A stretch of 9,274 bases of DNA from an uncultured Eubacteriales bacterium (GTDB lineage Bacteria; Bacillota; Clostridia; Peptostreptococcales; Anaerovoracaceae): NCBI GenBank assembly GCA_910585135.1, contig CAJUEB010000090.1:1-9274 (forward strand), written 5' to 3'. Below the pieces are notes generated by a model. The model was not told the DNA's origin, ran no database searches, and saw only the letters and a list, made by a program, of their open reading frames with translations. Positions 1 through 5,775 of this stretch are shown here, one piece after another; within the stretch, counting starts at the first letter, position 1; each line of letters starts with the position of its first letter. A program made the position numbers and the translations under genes.

Positions 1-2796
1 AAAAAAGAAATCCCCGTCAAGATCGACGATAAAGAGATCACCTATGGCGAATCAAAACCAGAACTTACCTACAGCTTTGATGAATGGGAGCTTGTCGGCG
101 ATGACACGGCGGCAGACCTTGGAATCACTTTGGAGCTTACCCCAGACCCGGAAAAGCTACTTGCCGGCGGATATGCCATCAAGGGGGATTATCATTCGGA
201 CAATTATGTGGTAACGTTCACGGGCGGAAGCCTGACGGTAAATCAAAAGCCGGTGGGCATCAAATGGAGCGATACGAAAAACCTAGTATATACGGGAGAC
301 CCAGTAAACGTAACGGCAGAGCTTCTCGGCCTGCTTAGCGGGGACGATTGCAAGGCTGTAGTCGTGGGTGGAAAGGAAACCGAACCGAGCTTTACTGACG
401 ATCCTGACAAAGCGCCAACGAAGTATACGGCAACGGTTACAGATCTGGAAGGGGAAGACAGCGACAATTACAAGCTCCCGGATGAAACGTCGATCGATTA
501 CTACATCAGGAGGGCGGATGCGGATAATTTCACATTCCCGGAAAAAGCGTTTTTGACATATGGGCAAAGGCTTTCGGAAGCCACGTTCTCAGGTGCTTGC
601 GGCGACGGTGAATTCATTTTTATGAAAGATAGAAAACCCGCCGGGGATGATATGCCGAAAGCGGGAACATATCAATATAATATGGTCTACCGGCCAAAAG
701 GTACCGGAACAGAGCATGCCATGCCGGGCGAGGTTACAGTCGTGGTTTCAAAAAAACCGATTACTGTCAGGGCAGATGCCAAAGAAAAAACATACGGGAA
801 TGAAACGCCTGACCTGACCTATCGCTTCAATGAATCGCAGCTTGCGCAAGGCGATACGAAAGACGACCTTAAGCTAACGCTGACGGCAGGAGCAGGCGAT
901 GACCAATACTGCGATGCAGGCACTTACCAGATCGGAAAGGCATCCTGTGCGAGCGACAATTACGATGTCTCGGTAATTCCCGCAAGCCTAAAAGTCTTGC
1001 GGCGCACCGCCGAGATCGAATGGCCGAGTCAAACCGAATATACTTATAGCGGCAGCTCGGTCAATATCACCCCTACGGTTGCTAACTGTGCCCGCGCGGG
1101 CGAATGCAGCGTCGCCGTGCTTGGCGGGACAGCAATCAACGCGGGCAAATACAAAGCATTCGCAGTCGCCTTGATCAACGGGGACAAGTCAATCAACAAG
1201 AACTACCGCCTCCCCGCAGATAAAAAGCAGTTGGTATTCGATTATGAAATCACCAAAGCCGATCCTGCGGTAACGTTCCCTGCGTCGGCAACGCTCACAT
1301 ACGGGGATACGCTCAGCCAGGCGGTTTTATCAGGACAGAGCGGAGACGGAAGCTTCCGATTTAAAAACGGCGGCGAAATACTCAAGGTATCCGACAACGG
1401 GCAGACGAGAACGATGGTATTCACGCCAAACGATAGGACCAACTACAACAGCATGGAACAACCAGTCCAAGTAACAGTCAACCAAAAACCGCTGACCATA
1501 ACCACAGATGATAAGCAAAAGACCTACGGCCAGAATACGCCAGAGCTGACATGGAGCATGGACGAAACGCAGCTTGTGGGCGGTGACAGCGCTGATGAAT
1601 TCCAGTTTTCCCTGACGGCAGGAGATGGCGATAAATTTGACTGCGATGTCGGCGGTTACGAAATCAGCGTTTCCGATACCGTAAAACGAAACGATAACTA
1701 CGATCTTCAGTTTAAAAATGGCACACTGAAAGTGAACCCCCTGAAGGCAGCATTCCGATGGAACATCCAGCCTTCGCTGAAAGTCGGCGATCCCACACCT
1801 TCTGCCGATATCGTAAATCTGGTCAAAGCAGATGACGACTGCAAGCCCACTGTGGAAAGCGACGGAACAGCTACGCCGAGCTGGATGGCAGGCTCTGACC
1901 AGCTAAAAATTTTCAACGCCGAAATAACAGGACTTACAGGCGCAGATCGATTTAACTATACCCTGCCGGACGAGCCAGACCCGCCGGACGACGAAGATCC
2001 TCTGAAAAATCCTCTGCACAGGCAGTATCTCGTCCGCAGAATTGATGCGAACGATTACAATATGCCAAATGCAGCGGTGATGACGTATGGGCAGTCCCTT
2101 GCAGAAGCGGAGCTGATCCTGGCGGCGGGAGACGGCACATTCTCCTTTGTATCCGGGAATTATTCCAGTCAGACGATCGAAAATATTGTGCCAAGCAGCG
2201 CAGGTATTTTCAAATACTATCTGAAATTTACGCCTGTCGATCTTGCGGCGCAACCAGTATGGAAAGAAGTCTCGGTATTCGTAAAGCCAAAGAAAATTAC
2301 CGCCTATGCCGAAAGCACGGAAAAAACGTACGGCGAGAAAACCAGTCTTTCCTTTACACTGGATGAAACGCAGCTCGTAAGCGGAGATAGCAAGGCGGGA
2401 CTAAAACTAACACTTTCGGCGATAAATGCTGATAATACAAGCCAGCCTGACGGAAACCGGATCAAAAGCCCTGCCGGGACGTATCGCATCGAGAAGGAAA
2501 GCTGCGGCAATCACAGCTATGATGTAACGGTAGTCCCTGCAACCCTGTGGATACACCAGAAGGAAGTCAAGCTAGCCTGGTCAGATGCTTCAAGGCTTTA
2601 TTATACGGGAAATCCTGTCAGCGTTACAGCGCGGGCAAATGGACTTGTCGCAGGAGATTCGTGTGATGTAAAGGTAGTGAATGGAAATCGCAGCGAGCCG
2701 GGAACGTACAGAGCGGCAGCGGTATCTCTTTCCAATAAAAATTATATTCTGCCGAGAGATATGACGCAGCTCGTAAAGGAATATACGATCCAAAAA
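1..2796 (+). repeat. A-B-C higher-order protein repeat (MBG modules)
   Basis: Three module types alternate in fixed order. A modules begin near 10, 760, 1492 and 2296, just before each TYG. B modules have their conserved Trp codons at 265, 1021, 1759 and 2578. C modules begin near 514, 1258 and 2041. One A-B-C cycle is therefore about 730-820 bases (roughly 245-270 residues), and the array ends after the fourth B. Repeats are clear in protein but well diverged in DNA, so this is an old duplication rather than a recent expansion. The last B ends in the same YTIQK/YEITK-like strand that elsewhere leads into C, but the Gly-rich linker follows instead. Confidence 0.8.
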
Positions 2797-2988
2797 GCTG
2801 GCGACAGCGCAGGGGATAATGGAAATGGCGGCACAGGCACAGATCCGGGCAGCGGTTTATCAGGAAATGGCGGCGGTCACGGCTTGAAAACAGCGGACGC
2901 CATAAGCCTTACCCATCTAACGCTCCTATGTATGCTTGCGCTTTTATCCGGGCTATCCATTGTCGTACTCCTGCGCAGGAAACGATAA
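1..2988 (+). CDS. MBG-domain repeat surface protein, membrane-anchored (5' end outside window)
   Basis: The reading frame is open from the first base, so the true start lies upstream; the ATG at 130 falls inside a repeat and is not the start. The 995 residues seen consist of about eleven beta-rich modules of the MBG type. A-type modules carry a (K/I)TYG motif followed by a (D/E)xxLxxGD segment and end in a (D/S)NYDV-like strand. B-type modules carry a conserved Trp, then Y(T/S)G and N-Y-x-LP. C-type modules carry (M/L)TYGxxLxxA and GDGxF. They run A-B-C three times and then A-B. A Gly/Asp/Ser/Asn linker (2797-2880) leads to a hydrophobic helix (about 2902-2970) and an RRKR tail, so the protein is probably exported and anchored with its repeats outside. 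MBG proteins are common large surface proteins of Clostridia; adhesion or wall-linked roles are usual guesses and no ligand can be inferred. There is no canonical LPxTG; an LKTAD stretch stands in its place. The MBG assignment is strong, the function unknown. Confidence 0.88.
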   Translation, partial: KKEIPVKIDDKEITYGESKPELTYSFDEWELVGDDTAADLGITLELTPDPEKLLAGGYAIKGDYHSDNYVVTFTGGSLTVNQKPVGIKWSDTKNLVYTGDPVNVTAELLGLLSGDDCKAVVVGGKETEPSFTDDPDKAPTKYTATVTDLEGEDSDNYKLPDETSIDYYIRRADADNFTFPEKAFLTYGQRLSEATFSGACGDGEFIFMKDRKPAGDDMPKAGTYQYNMVYRPKGTGTEHAMPGEVTVVVSKKPITVRADAKEKTYGNETPDLTYRFNESQLAQGDTKDDLKLTLTAGAGDDQYCDAGTYQIGKASCASDNYDVSVIPASLKVLRRTAEIEWPSQTEYTYSGSSVNITPTVANCARAGECSVAVLGGTAINAGKYKAFAVALINGDKSINKNYRLPADKKQLVFDYEITKADPAVTFPASATLTYGDTLSQAVLSGQSGDGSFRFKNGGEILKVSDNGQTRTMVFTPNDRTNYNSMEQPVQVTVNQKPLTITTDDKQKTYGQNTPELTWSMDETQLVGGDSADEFQFSLTAGDGDKFDCDVGGYEISVSDTVKRNDNYDLQFKNGTLKVNPLKAAFRWNIQPSLKVGDPTPSADIVNLVKADDDCKPTVESDGTATPSWMAGSDQLKIFNAEITGLTGADRFNYTLPDEPDPPDDEDPLKNPLHRQYLVRRIDANDYNMPNAAVMTYGQSLAEAELILAAGDGTFSFVSGNYSSQTIENIVPSSAGIFKYYLKFTPVDLAAQPVWKEVSVFVKPKKITAYAESTEKTYGEKTSLSFTLDETQLVSGDSKAGLKLTLSAINADNTSQPDGNRIKSPAGTYRIEKESCGNHSYDVTVVPATLWIHQKEVKLAWSDASRLYYTGNPVSVTARANGLVAGDSCDVKVVNGNRSEPGTYRAAAVSLSNKNYILPRDMTQLVKEYTIQKAGDSAGDNGNGGTGTDPGSGLSGNGGGHGLKTADAISLTHLTLLCMLALLSGLSIVVLLRRKR

Positions 2989-3082
2989 CATTTTTGAATT
3001 AGAAGACGAAGCCTTTCGCTCCGATTCATTATCATATCCCTGCATTTGAAACGATAACCGGGTCATATTTTATAGGAAATGA

Positions 3083-3158
3083 TGGAGTTGTTGATAAACT
3101 ATATATGGTTACAAACAAATAACTTGCCTCTTTAGCGGGTAGTTTGTCAACAGCTCCA
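3083..3158. repeat. Imperfect long inverted repeat (17-18 bp arms, 40-base loop)
   Basis: The left arm at 3084-3100 (GGAGTTGTTGATAAACT) pairs with 3141-3157 (AGTTTGTCAACAGCTCC) along its whole length, with two G-U pairs if transcribed, and T3083-A3158 extends it. The loop is AT-rich. There is no T-run after the right arm, so it is not a classic terminator. It could be the end-to-end remnant of a small non-autonomous mobile element or a structured 3' region of the surface-protein mRNA. Confidence 0.55.
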
Positions 3159-3303
3159 ATGATATTCACCCGTTATAAAAAACAAAATTGACGAAAGAAA
3201 TGCGCCTACAGATTTCGCAGGTAAAATCGTCACAATCACCCATGAAATAAAGAAGCGACCCATTCAAATTCCATAGCTACAGGCACGATCACTCGTAAAA
3301 TAT

Positions 3304-3376
3304 AAAAAAGAACAAATAAATCCGGGAATTCCCCAAATGGCCAAAAAGCGTGGGGTTCCCGGATTTCTGTTCTTTT
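3304..3376. terminator. Strong bidirectional Rho-independent terminator
   Basis: AATCCGGGAA followed by CCCCA (3319-3335, with a two-T bulge) pairs with TGGGG plus TTCCCGGATT (3351-3365) around a 15-base loop. An outer AAAAGAACA / TGTTCTTTT pairing (3306-3314 with 3368-3376) supplies A-rich and T-rich flanks on both sides. It lies about 320 bases downstream of the surface-protein stop codon and is the best terminator for that gene; the A-rich left flank would let it also stop leftward transcripts. Confidence 0.75.
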
Positions 3377-3632
3377 GGAACGAGTGGAGCAGATTATTGA
3401 TGGCAAAGACGAAGCAGCGAGCTACCCCGCCCATCATCTAAAAGGAGCGGCTTGAATTGCCGGTGACGAAAGCGAAGAAGCAATCCGCTCCATCTCCTAT
3501 CATCACCTCAATCGCGCTTATCAATCCAAGCCGTGCTTTCTCAGGCTTTTTCATCAATTCCCCGCCCGCAATTTTCTTATCCCGCCCGCCTATCCTTATC
3601 CTGCTCACAATACCTTTATCCTGCCCCACCAA

Positions 3633-3894
3633 TTCTCTGAAAAATTTTTTAAATCGTTTTTTCAGAGAAAATCCGGCTCTTTCGCCAGCTATTTTATGTG
3701 TCGATGACCCGGATTCTCTGGATTTTGATAATTTATTTAGAATCCAGAGAAAAACAGGGGCGATTTTCTCTATAAATTCCTTTTTAAAAAATTTTCAGAG
3801 AATCGCCCCCTGCGGTCATGCATTTAAGCCTGATTTTTACCAAATTATCCCTTAAATTCTCTCAAAATAAAGATTTTTTTCTTTTTGAGAGAAT
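3633..3894. repeat. Cluster of four hairpins with shared TTCTCT/AGAGAA arms
   Basis: Four inverted repeats follow one another, each opening with TTCTCT and closing with AGAGAA. (1) 3633-3644 with 3658-3669, TTCTCTGAAAAA type. (2) 3714-3724 with 3741-3751, TTCTCTGGATT type. (3) 3755-3771 with 3797-3812, an outer CAGGGGCGATT stem joined to TTCTCT with small bulges. (4) 3856-3867 with 3883-3894, ATTCTCTCAAAA type, perfect. The inner arms differ while pairing is kept. A right arm can also pair with the next left arm: AATCCGG near 3670 with CCGGATT near 3709. No coding function is apparent. They could be a protein-binding array, a structured RNA or a decayed element. Confidence 0.65.
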
Positions 3895-3903
3895 CGCAGA
3901 CAG

Positions 3904-3926
3904 AAAAAGCCGGCAAACTGGCCGGC
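3904..3926 (-). terminator. Rho-independent terminator of the leftward dehydrogenase transcript
   Basis: Read on the minus strand this is GCCGGC, loop CAGTTT, GCCGGC, then five Ts. The stem is short but entirely G/C and is followed directly by the U-run. It lies about 160 bases past the dehydrogenase stop codon and just before the four-hairpin cluster, so it is the natural end of that transcript. Confidence 0.65.
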
Positions 3927-3991
3927 AAGTTAGCCACAGCTAGGAAGACAGACGGCCAGCAAACCAACCGACAACCAAGGCGGCAGGTGAC

Positions 3992-4060
3992 TCATGCTGC
4001 CGTCACGGTAGTCCGTCCTCCCCATAGTGCTTTCATGCATCGTCTGCGCAAAGGATTCAC
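3992..4060 (-). CDS. Possible 22-residue leftward peptide after the dehydrogenase gene
   Basis: An unusually good ribosome binding site (AAAGGAGG on the minus strand, 4071-4078) sits only a few bases past the dehydrogenase stop. Ten bases further on a GTG opens a 22-codon frame (MNPLRRRCMK...) that closes with TGA upstream of the terminator. The peptide is Arg-rich and matches nothing I recognise. It may be a genuine small protein or the stub of a second cistron whose body was lost. The SD is clear; the coding status is doubtful. Confidence 0.25.
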   Translation of the reverse strand: MNPLRRRCMKALWGGRTTVTAA

Positions 4061-4083
4061 GCAGGCTATGCCTCCTTTCCGCC

Positions 4084-5109
4084 TTAACAATAAAACTCCA
4101 TCGGATAGGTCAAATGCTCGATCTCATCAAGCTCATCCACTGTTACCAGCCCTGTCGGCGCGCGCAACACACTCGGTATCCTATTTACAATGGTAGCGCA
4201 GGTATGCTCCACTGTGGCAGGCTTCACCACATGAAATGCCGTATCCGGTTCTCCTGTTATCTTCCAGTCGCACATATCCCCATCATCAGAACCGTATACT
4301 TTACCGATACATTGCGTCTCAATGACCGGGCCTTGGAAAGTTTCCGTCGTCACCACCGCAGCCATGCCGATACAATGACCTTTCGGGATGTCCTTTCCCA
4401 GCGTTGATGAATATATCGTTTCATCATGATAATACGGCACACATTTCTGCGTCTGGCTTTTAATCGTCCAGCCCATTTTGGATGCCAGCGCTTCGTTTGA
4501 ATTCCACACATAGGAGGGCTCTATCGTCTCTGGATGCGCGATCTGCTTTTCAAACTCTTCCGCAGTCAGCCCAACTCCGTGCGCCTTTGCAAGAGCAAGC
4601 CCGTAATCTTCCACGTTATAGCTTACCGCACCCTCAATTTTCGCAATGGTGTGGCAGCTTGACGCTACCATCCCCACCATATTCACCCAGAAGGTATCCT
4701 CCATCCCGCTTCCGACAAAAGTACAGCTATTTTCTTTCGCGATGACGTCCAGCTTATTAGCGCGTACCGGGTCTGTCGTCCAGCAGTAAGTCGCTTCCTC
4801 GCACGTCGTGATCACATCGATTCCCCTGCTGAGGCACTTCACATAATGATCATAGCAATCACTGACAAGGCTAAACAAGGTCACAACCGCAATATCCGGG
4901 TCTGTATCATCCAACACCTCATCCGCGTTATCGCTGATCGTAACGCCTGTTTTAACGCCCAGCCCGGCATAATCACCGATGTCCATCCCTATGATTTCCG
5001 GGTTCACATCGATCGCGCCCACAATCTGCGCACCATTCTCATACAGATAACGCATCGTGTACTTACTCATCTTGCCGCAGCCATACTGCACCACTTTAAT
5101 TTTTCTCAT
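4084..5109 (-). CDS. NAD(P)-dependent amine/amino-acid dehydrogenase (DapB-like, 2,4-diaminopentanoate dehydrogenase family)
   Basis: The 341-residue protein opens with a Rossmann dinucleotide-binding unit: a beta strand ending in YGCGKM (residues 9-14), then helix and strand to VGAIDVNPEIIGMDIGD (30-46). The acidic residue at the end of strand two (D34) suggests NAD rather than NADP preference. Length and layout fit the dihydrodipicolinate-reductase-like family that includes clostridial 2,4-diaminopentanoate dehydrogenase, which oxidatively deaminates a diamino acid in ornithine fermentation. The exact substrate cannot be read from sequence, and the other ornithine-pathway genes are absent, so a related amino acid or amine is equally possible. 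The start is supported by GGAGG at 5117-5121, seven bases before the ATG. It is transcribed away from the antiporter gene, with a sigma-54-like promoter about 130 bases upstream of the ATG and a terminator at 3904-3926. Family assignment is good, substrate unknown. Confidence 0.85.
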   Translation of the reverse strand: MRKIKVVQYGCGKMSKYTMRYLYENGAQIVGAIDVNPEIIGMDIGDYAGLGVKTGVTISDNADEVLDDTDPDIAVVTLFSLVSDCYDHYVKCLSRGIDVITTCEEATYCWTTDPVRANKLDVIAKENSCTFVGSGMEDTFWVNMVGMVASSCHTIAKIEGAVSYNVEDYGLALAKAHGVGLTAEEFEKQIAHPETIEPSYVWNSNEALASKMGWTIKSQTQKCVPYYHDETIYSSTLGKDIPKGHCIGMAAVVTTETFQGPVIETQCIGKVYGSDDGDMCDWKITGEPDTAFHVVKPATVEHTCATIVNRIPSVLRAPTGLVTVDELDEIEHLTYPMEFYC

Positions 5110-5150
5110 AATACCGCCTCCGTTTTACTTCCTGATTTTCAATCCTCTTT

Positions 5151-5164
5151 TAAACATAAGTTTA
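5151..5164. promoter_or_regulatory. Small palindrome TAAAC-N4-GTTTA in the dehydrogenase leader
   Basis: A perfect 5-bp dyad with a 4-base spacer lies about 42 bases upstream of the dehydrogenase ATG, between the sigma-54-like start region and the ribosome binding site. It could be an operator for a local repressor, but such short AT-rich dyads also arise by chance. Confidence 0.25.
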
Positions 5165-5224
5165 CAGCCTATGGCGGTATTATTCCCGGAGCAGAGGAAT
5201 AAATGTATTGATGCTGTTTGAATA

Positions 5225-5267
5225 AAAAAGGCACGTGGTCTGCATTGATCGTGCCATGTGCCTTTTT
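5225..5267. terminator. 14-bp terminator-like dyad between the divergent genes
   Basis: AAAAAGGCACGTGG (5225-5238) pairs with CCATGTGCCTTTTT (5254-5267) with one G-U pair and a 15-base loop, flanked by A and T runs. This is the shape of a bidirectional Rho-independent terminator. Between two divergent genes it has no upstream gene to end, so it may insulate the leftward gene from read-through, or the dyad may reflect two overlapping sigma-54 elements contained in it. Confidence 0.6.
5241..5256 (-). promoter_or_regulatory. Sigma-54 (-24/-12) promoter for the dehydrogenase gene
   Basis: Read on the minus strand the site is TGGCACG-ATCA-ATGCA. Against the consensus TGGCACGRNNNTTGCW it differs at one position only and keeps the invariant GG-N10-GC spacing. 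Transcription would start near 5230 and run left into the dehydrogenase gene with a leader of about 120 bases. Sigma-54 control of amino-acid catabolic genes is well established in Clostridia and would need an enhancer-binding activator, which is not encoded in this window. A weaker mirror-image match (GGCACG-N4-CTGCA, 5230-5244) points right and shares the same -12 GC pair. Confidence 0.6.
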
Positions 5268-5412
5268 CCTGCTATTTGTCGTTACGTTACTTTCAAGATA
5301 TTCCTTCAGTGCATTTCTGCTTTTGCAAGCGCGAATCGTCTCTGTCACTGCCTGCTTCGTATTGCCATACCATGCGTTCCCCTTTCCATAAAATCAAATT
5401 TTTCAACAAACA

Positions 5413-5442
5413 TTGCCCCGCACTGCGATTTTCATGTATAAT
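5413..5442 (+). promoter_or_regulatory. Sigma-A-like promoter upstream of the antiporter gene
   Basis: TTGCCC (5413-5418), an 18-base spacer and a perfect TATAAT (5437-5442) point rightward. A start near 5450 would give the antiporter mRNA a leader of about 325 bases that contains all three repeat families described below. The -35 is weak (4 of 6), so the call rests mainly on the -10. Confidence 0.45.
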
Positions 5443-5460
5443 AATAAAAACAAAGCCTGC

Positions 5461-5524
5461 CCCATGGGTTCTGCATCCCATGAGTTTTATATCTCATGGG
5501 TTTTGCACCTCATAAGTTTTGCGC
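5461..5524. repeat. Four tandem 16-bp repeats with palindromic half-sites
   Basis: Units start at 5461, 5477, 5493 and 5509 with no phase slip: CCCATGGGTTCTGCAT, CCCATGAGTTTTATAT, CTCATGGGTTTTGCAC, CTCATAAGTTTTGCGC. The consensus is CYCATGRGTTTTGCAY. Neighbouring units also form dyads: CCCATGAG-N8-CTCATGGG (5477-5500) is a perfect 8-bp inverted repeat. The array lies about 220-280 bases upstream of the leftward sigma-54-like -12 element, a fitting place for an activator-binding array, and also falls in the proposed leader of the antiporter mRNA. Confidence 0.8.
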
Positions 5525-5563
5525 GCCGTCAAGCTTTGTTGCATGATCGCAAAACGAAAGACC

Positions 5564-5633
5564 GCATACTTTGCTTCATTTTGTAAAAATGAAACACTGC
5601 ATACTCTGTGCCATTTTACAGACGAGAAAACGG
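5564..5633. repeat. Degenerate 35-bp tandem repeat pair
   Basis: Two copies begin with GCATACT at 5564 and 5599; 17 of the first 24 bases agree, including CATTTT at the same offset, and then they diverge. The first copy contains a perfect dyad TTCATTTT-GTA-AAAATGAA (5575-5593), which the second has lost. This could be an operator duplication in decay. Confidence 0.45.
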
Positions 5634-5683
5634 CAGAAGGCGTCGTTAACGCACATCGCCGCTACATATCGGCGTCATTTTGC

Positions 5684-5765
5684 AAATGAGCAGGCGGCTG
5701 CCTCATGCGTTCTAACCGTATTCAAAATGGGCAGGCGGCCAATTCATACGTTCTAACCGCATTCA
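5684..5765. repeat. Two tandem 41-bp repeats abutting the antiporter start
   Basis: Units 5684-5724 and 5725-5765 agree at 34 of 41 positions, sharing GCAGGCGGC, CGTTCTAACCG and ATTCA. The second copy ends two bases before the AGGGGG ribosome binding site of the antiporter gene. The first copy overlaps a perfect dyad TCATTT-TGC-AAATGA (5675-5689) resembling the one at 5575-5593. Confidence 0.75.
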
Positions 5766-5775
5766 ACAGGGGGTT

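Larger units (their letters stand above)
2989..4083. other. 1.1-kb region without a convincing gene
   Basis: No reading frame here has both a good start and a protein-like sequence. It holds an imperfect inverted repeat (3083-3158), a strong terminator (3304-3376), four AT-rich hairpins (3633-3894), the leftward terminator of the dehydrogenase gene (3904-3926) and a tiny leftward frame (3992-4060). Short open stretches without starts, such as 3161-3271 on the plus strand, and a 26-codon TTG frame (3375-3455) have protein-like composition and may be remnants of decayed genes. The makeup suggests a junction of past rearrangements between the surface-protein gene and the metabolic genes. Confidence 0.6.

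Noticed and set aside
3438..3632. 64-codon minus-strand frame (TTG start) with more protein-like composition
   Set aside because: No ribosome binding site at the start; the frame simply runs on from AT-rich hairpin sequence. It could be a gene remnant but nothing is recognisable.
3457..3855. 132-codon plus-strand frame with TTG start and AAAGGAG nine bases upstream
   Set aside because: The SD is attractive, but the protein is Pro/Ser/Phe/Ile-rich and low in charge, unlike a folded protein, and the second half is built from the hairpin cluster. It reads like the complement of another frame.
4482..4745. Plus-strand frames inside the dehydrogenase gene (also 4027-4407 and 3885-4196)
   Set aside because: They overlap the clearly coding minus-strand gene and have Arg/Ser/Pro/His-rich shadow-like sequences.
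5461..5524. CRISPR-like array
   Set aside because: Units are 16 bp, contiguous and have no unique spacers.
5639..5654. Second sigma-54-like site upstream of the antiporter (GG-N10-GC)
   Set aside because: Only the GG and GC spacing fits; the surrounding bases do not match the consensus.
5571..5756. 61-codon plus-strand frame in the antiporter leader
   Set aside because: It starts at TTG without an SD and is made of the 35- and 41-bp repeats; no sign of being a leader peptide.
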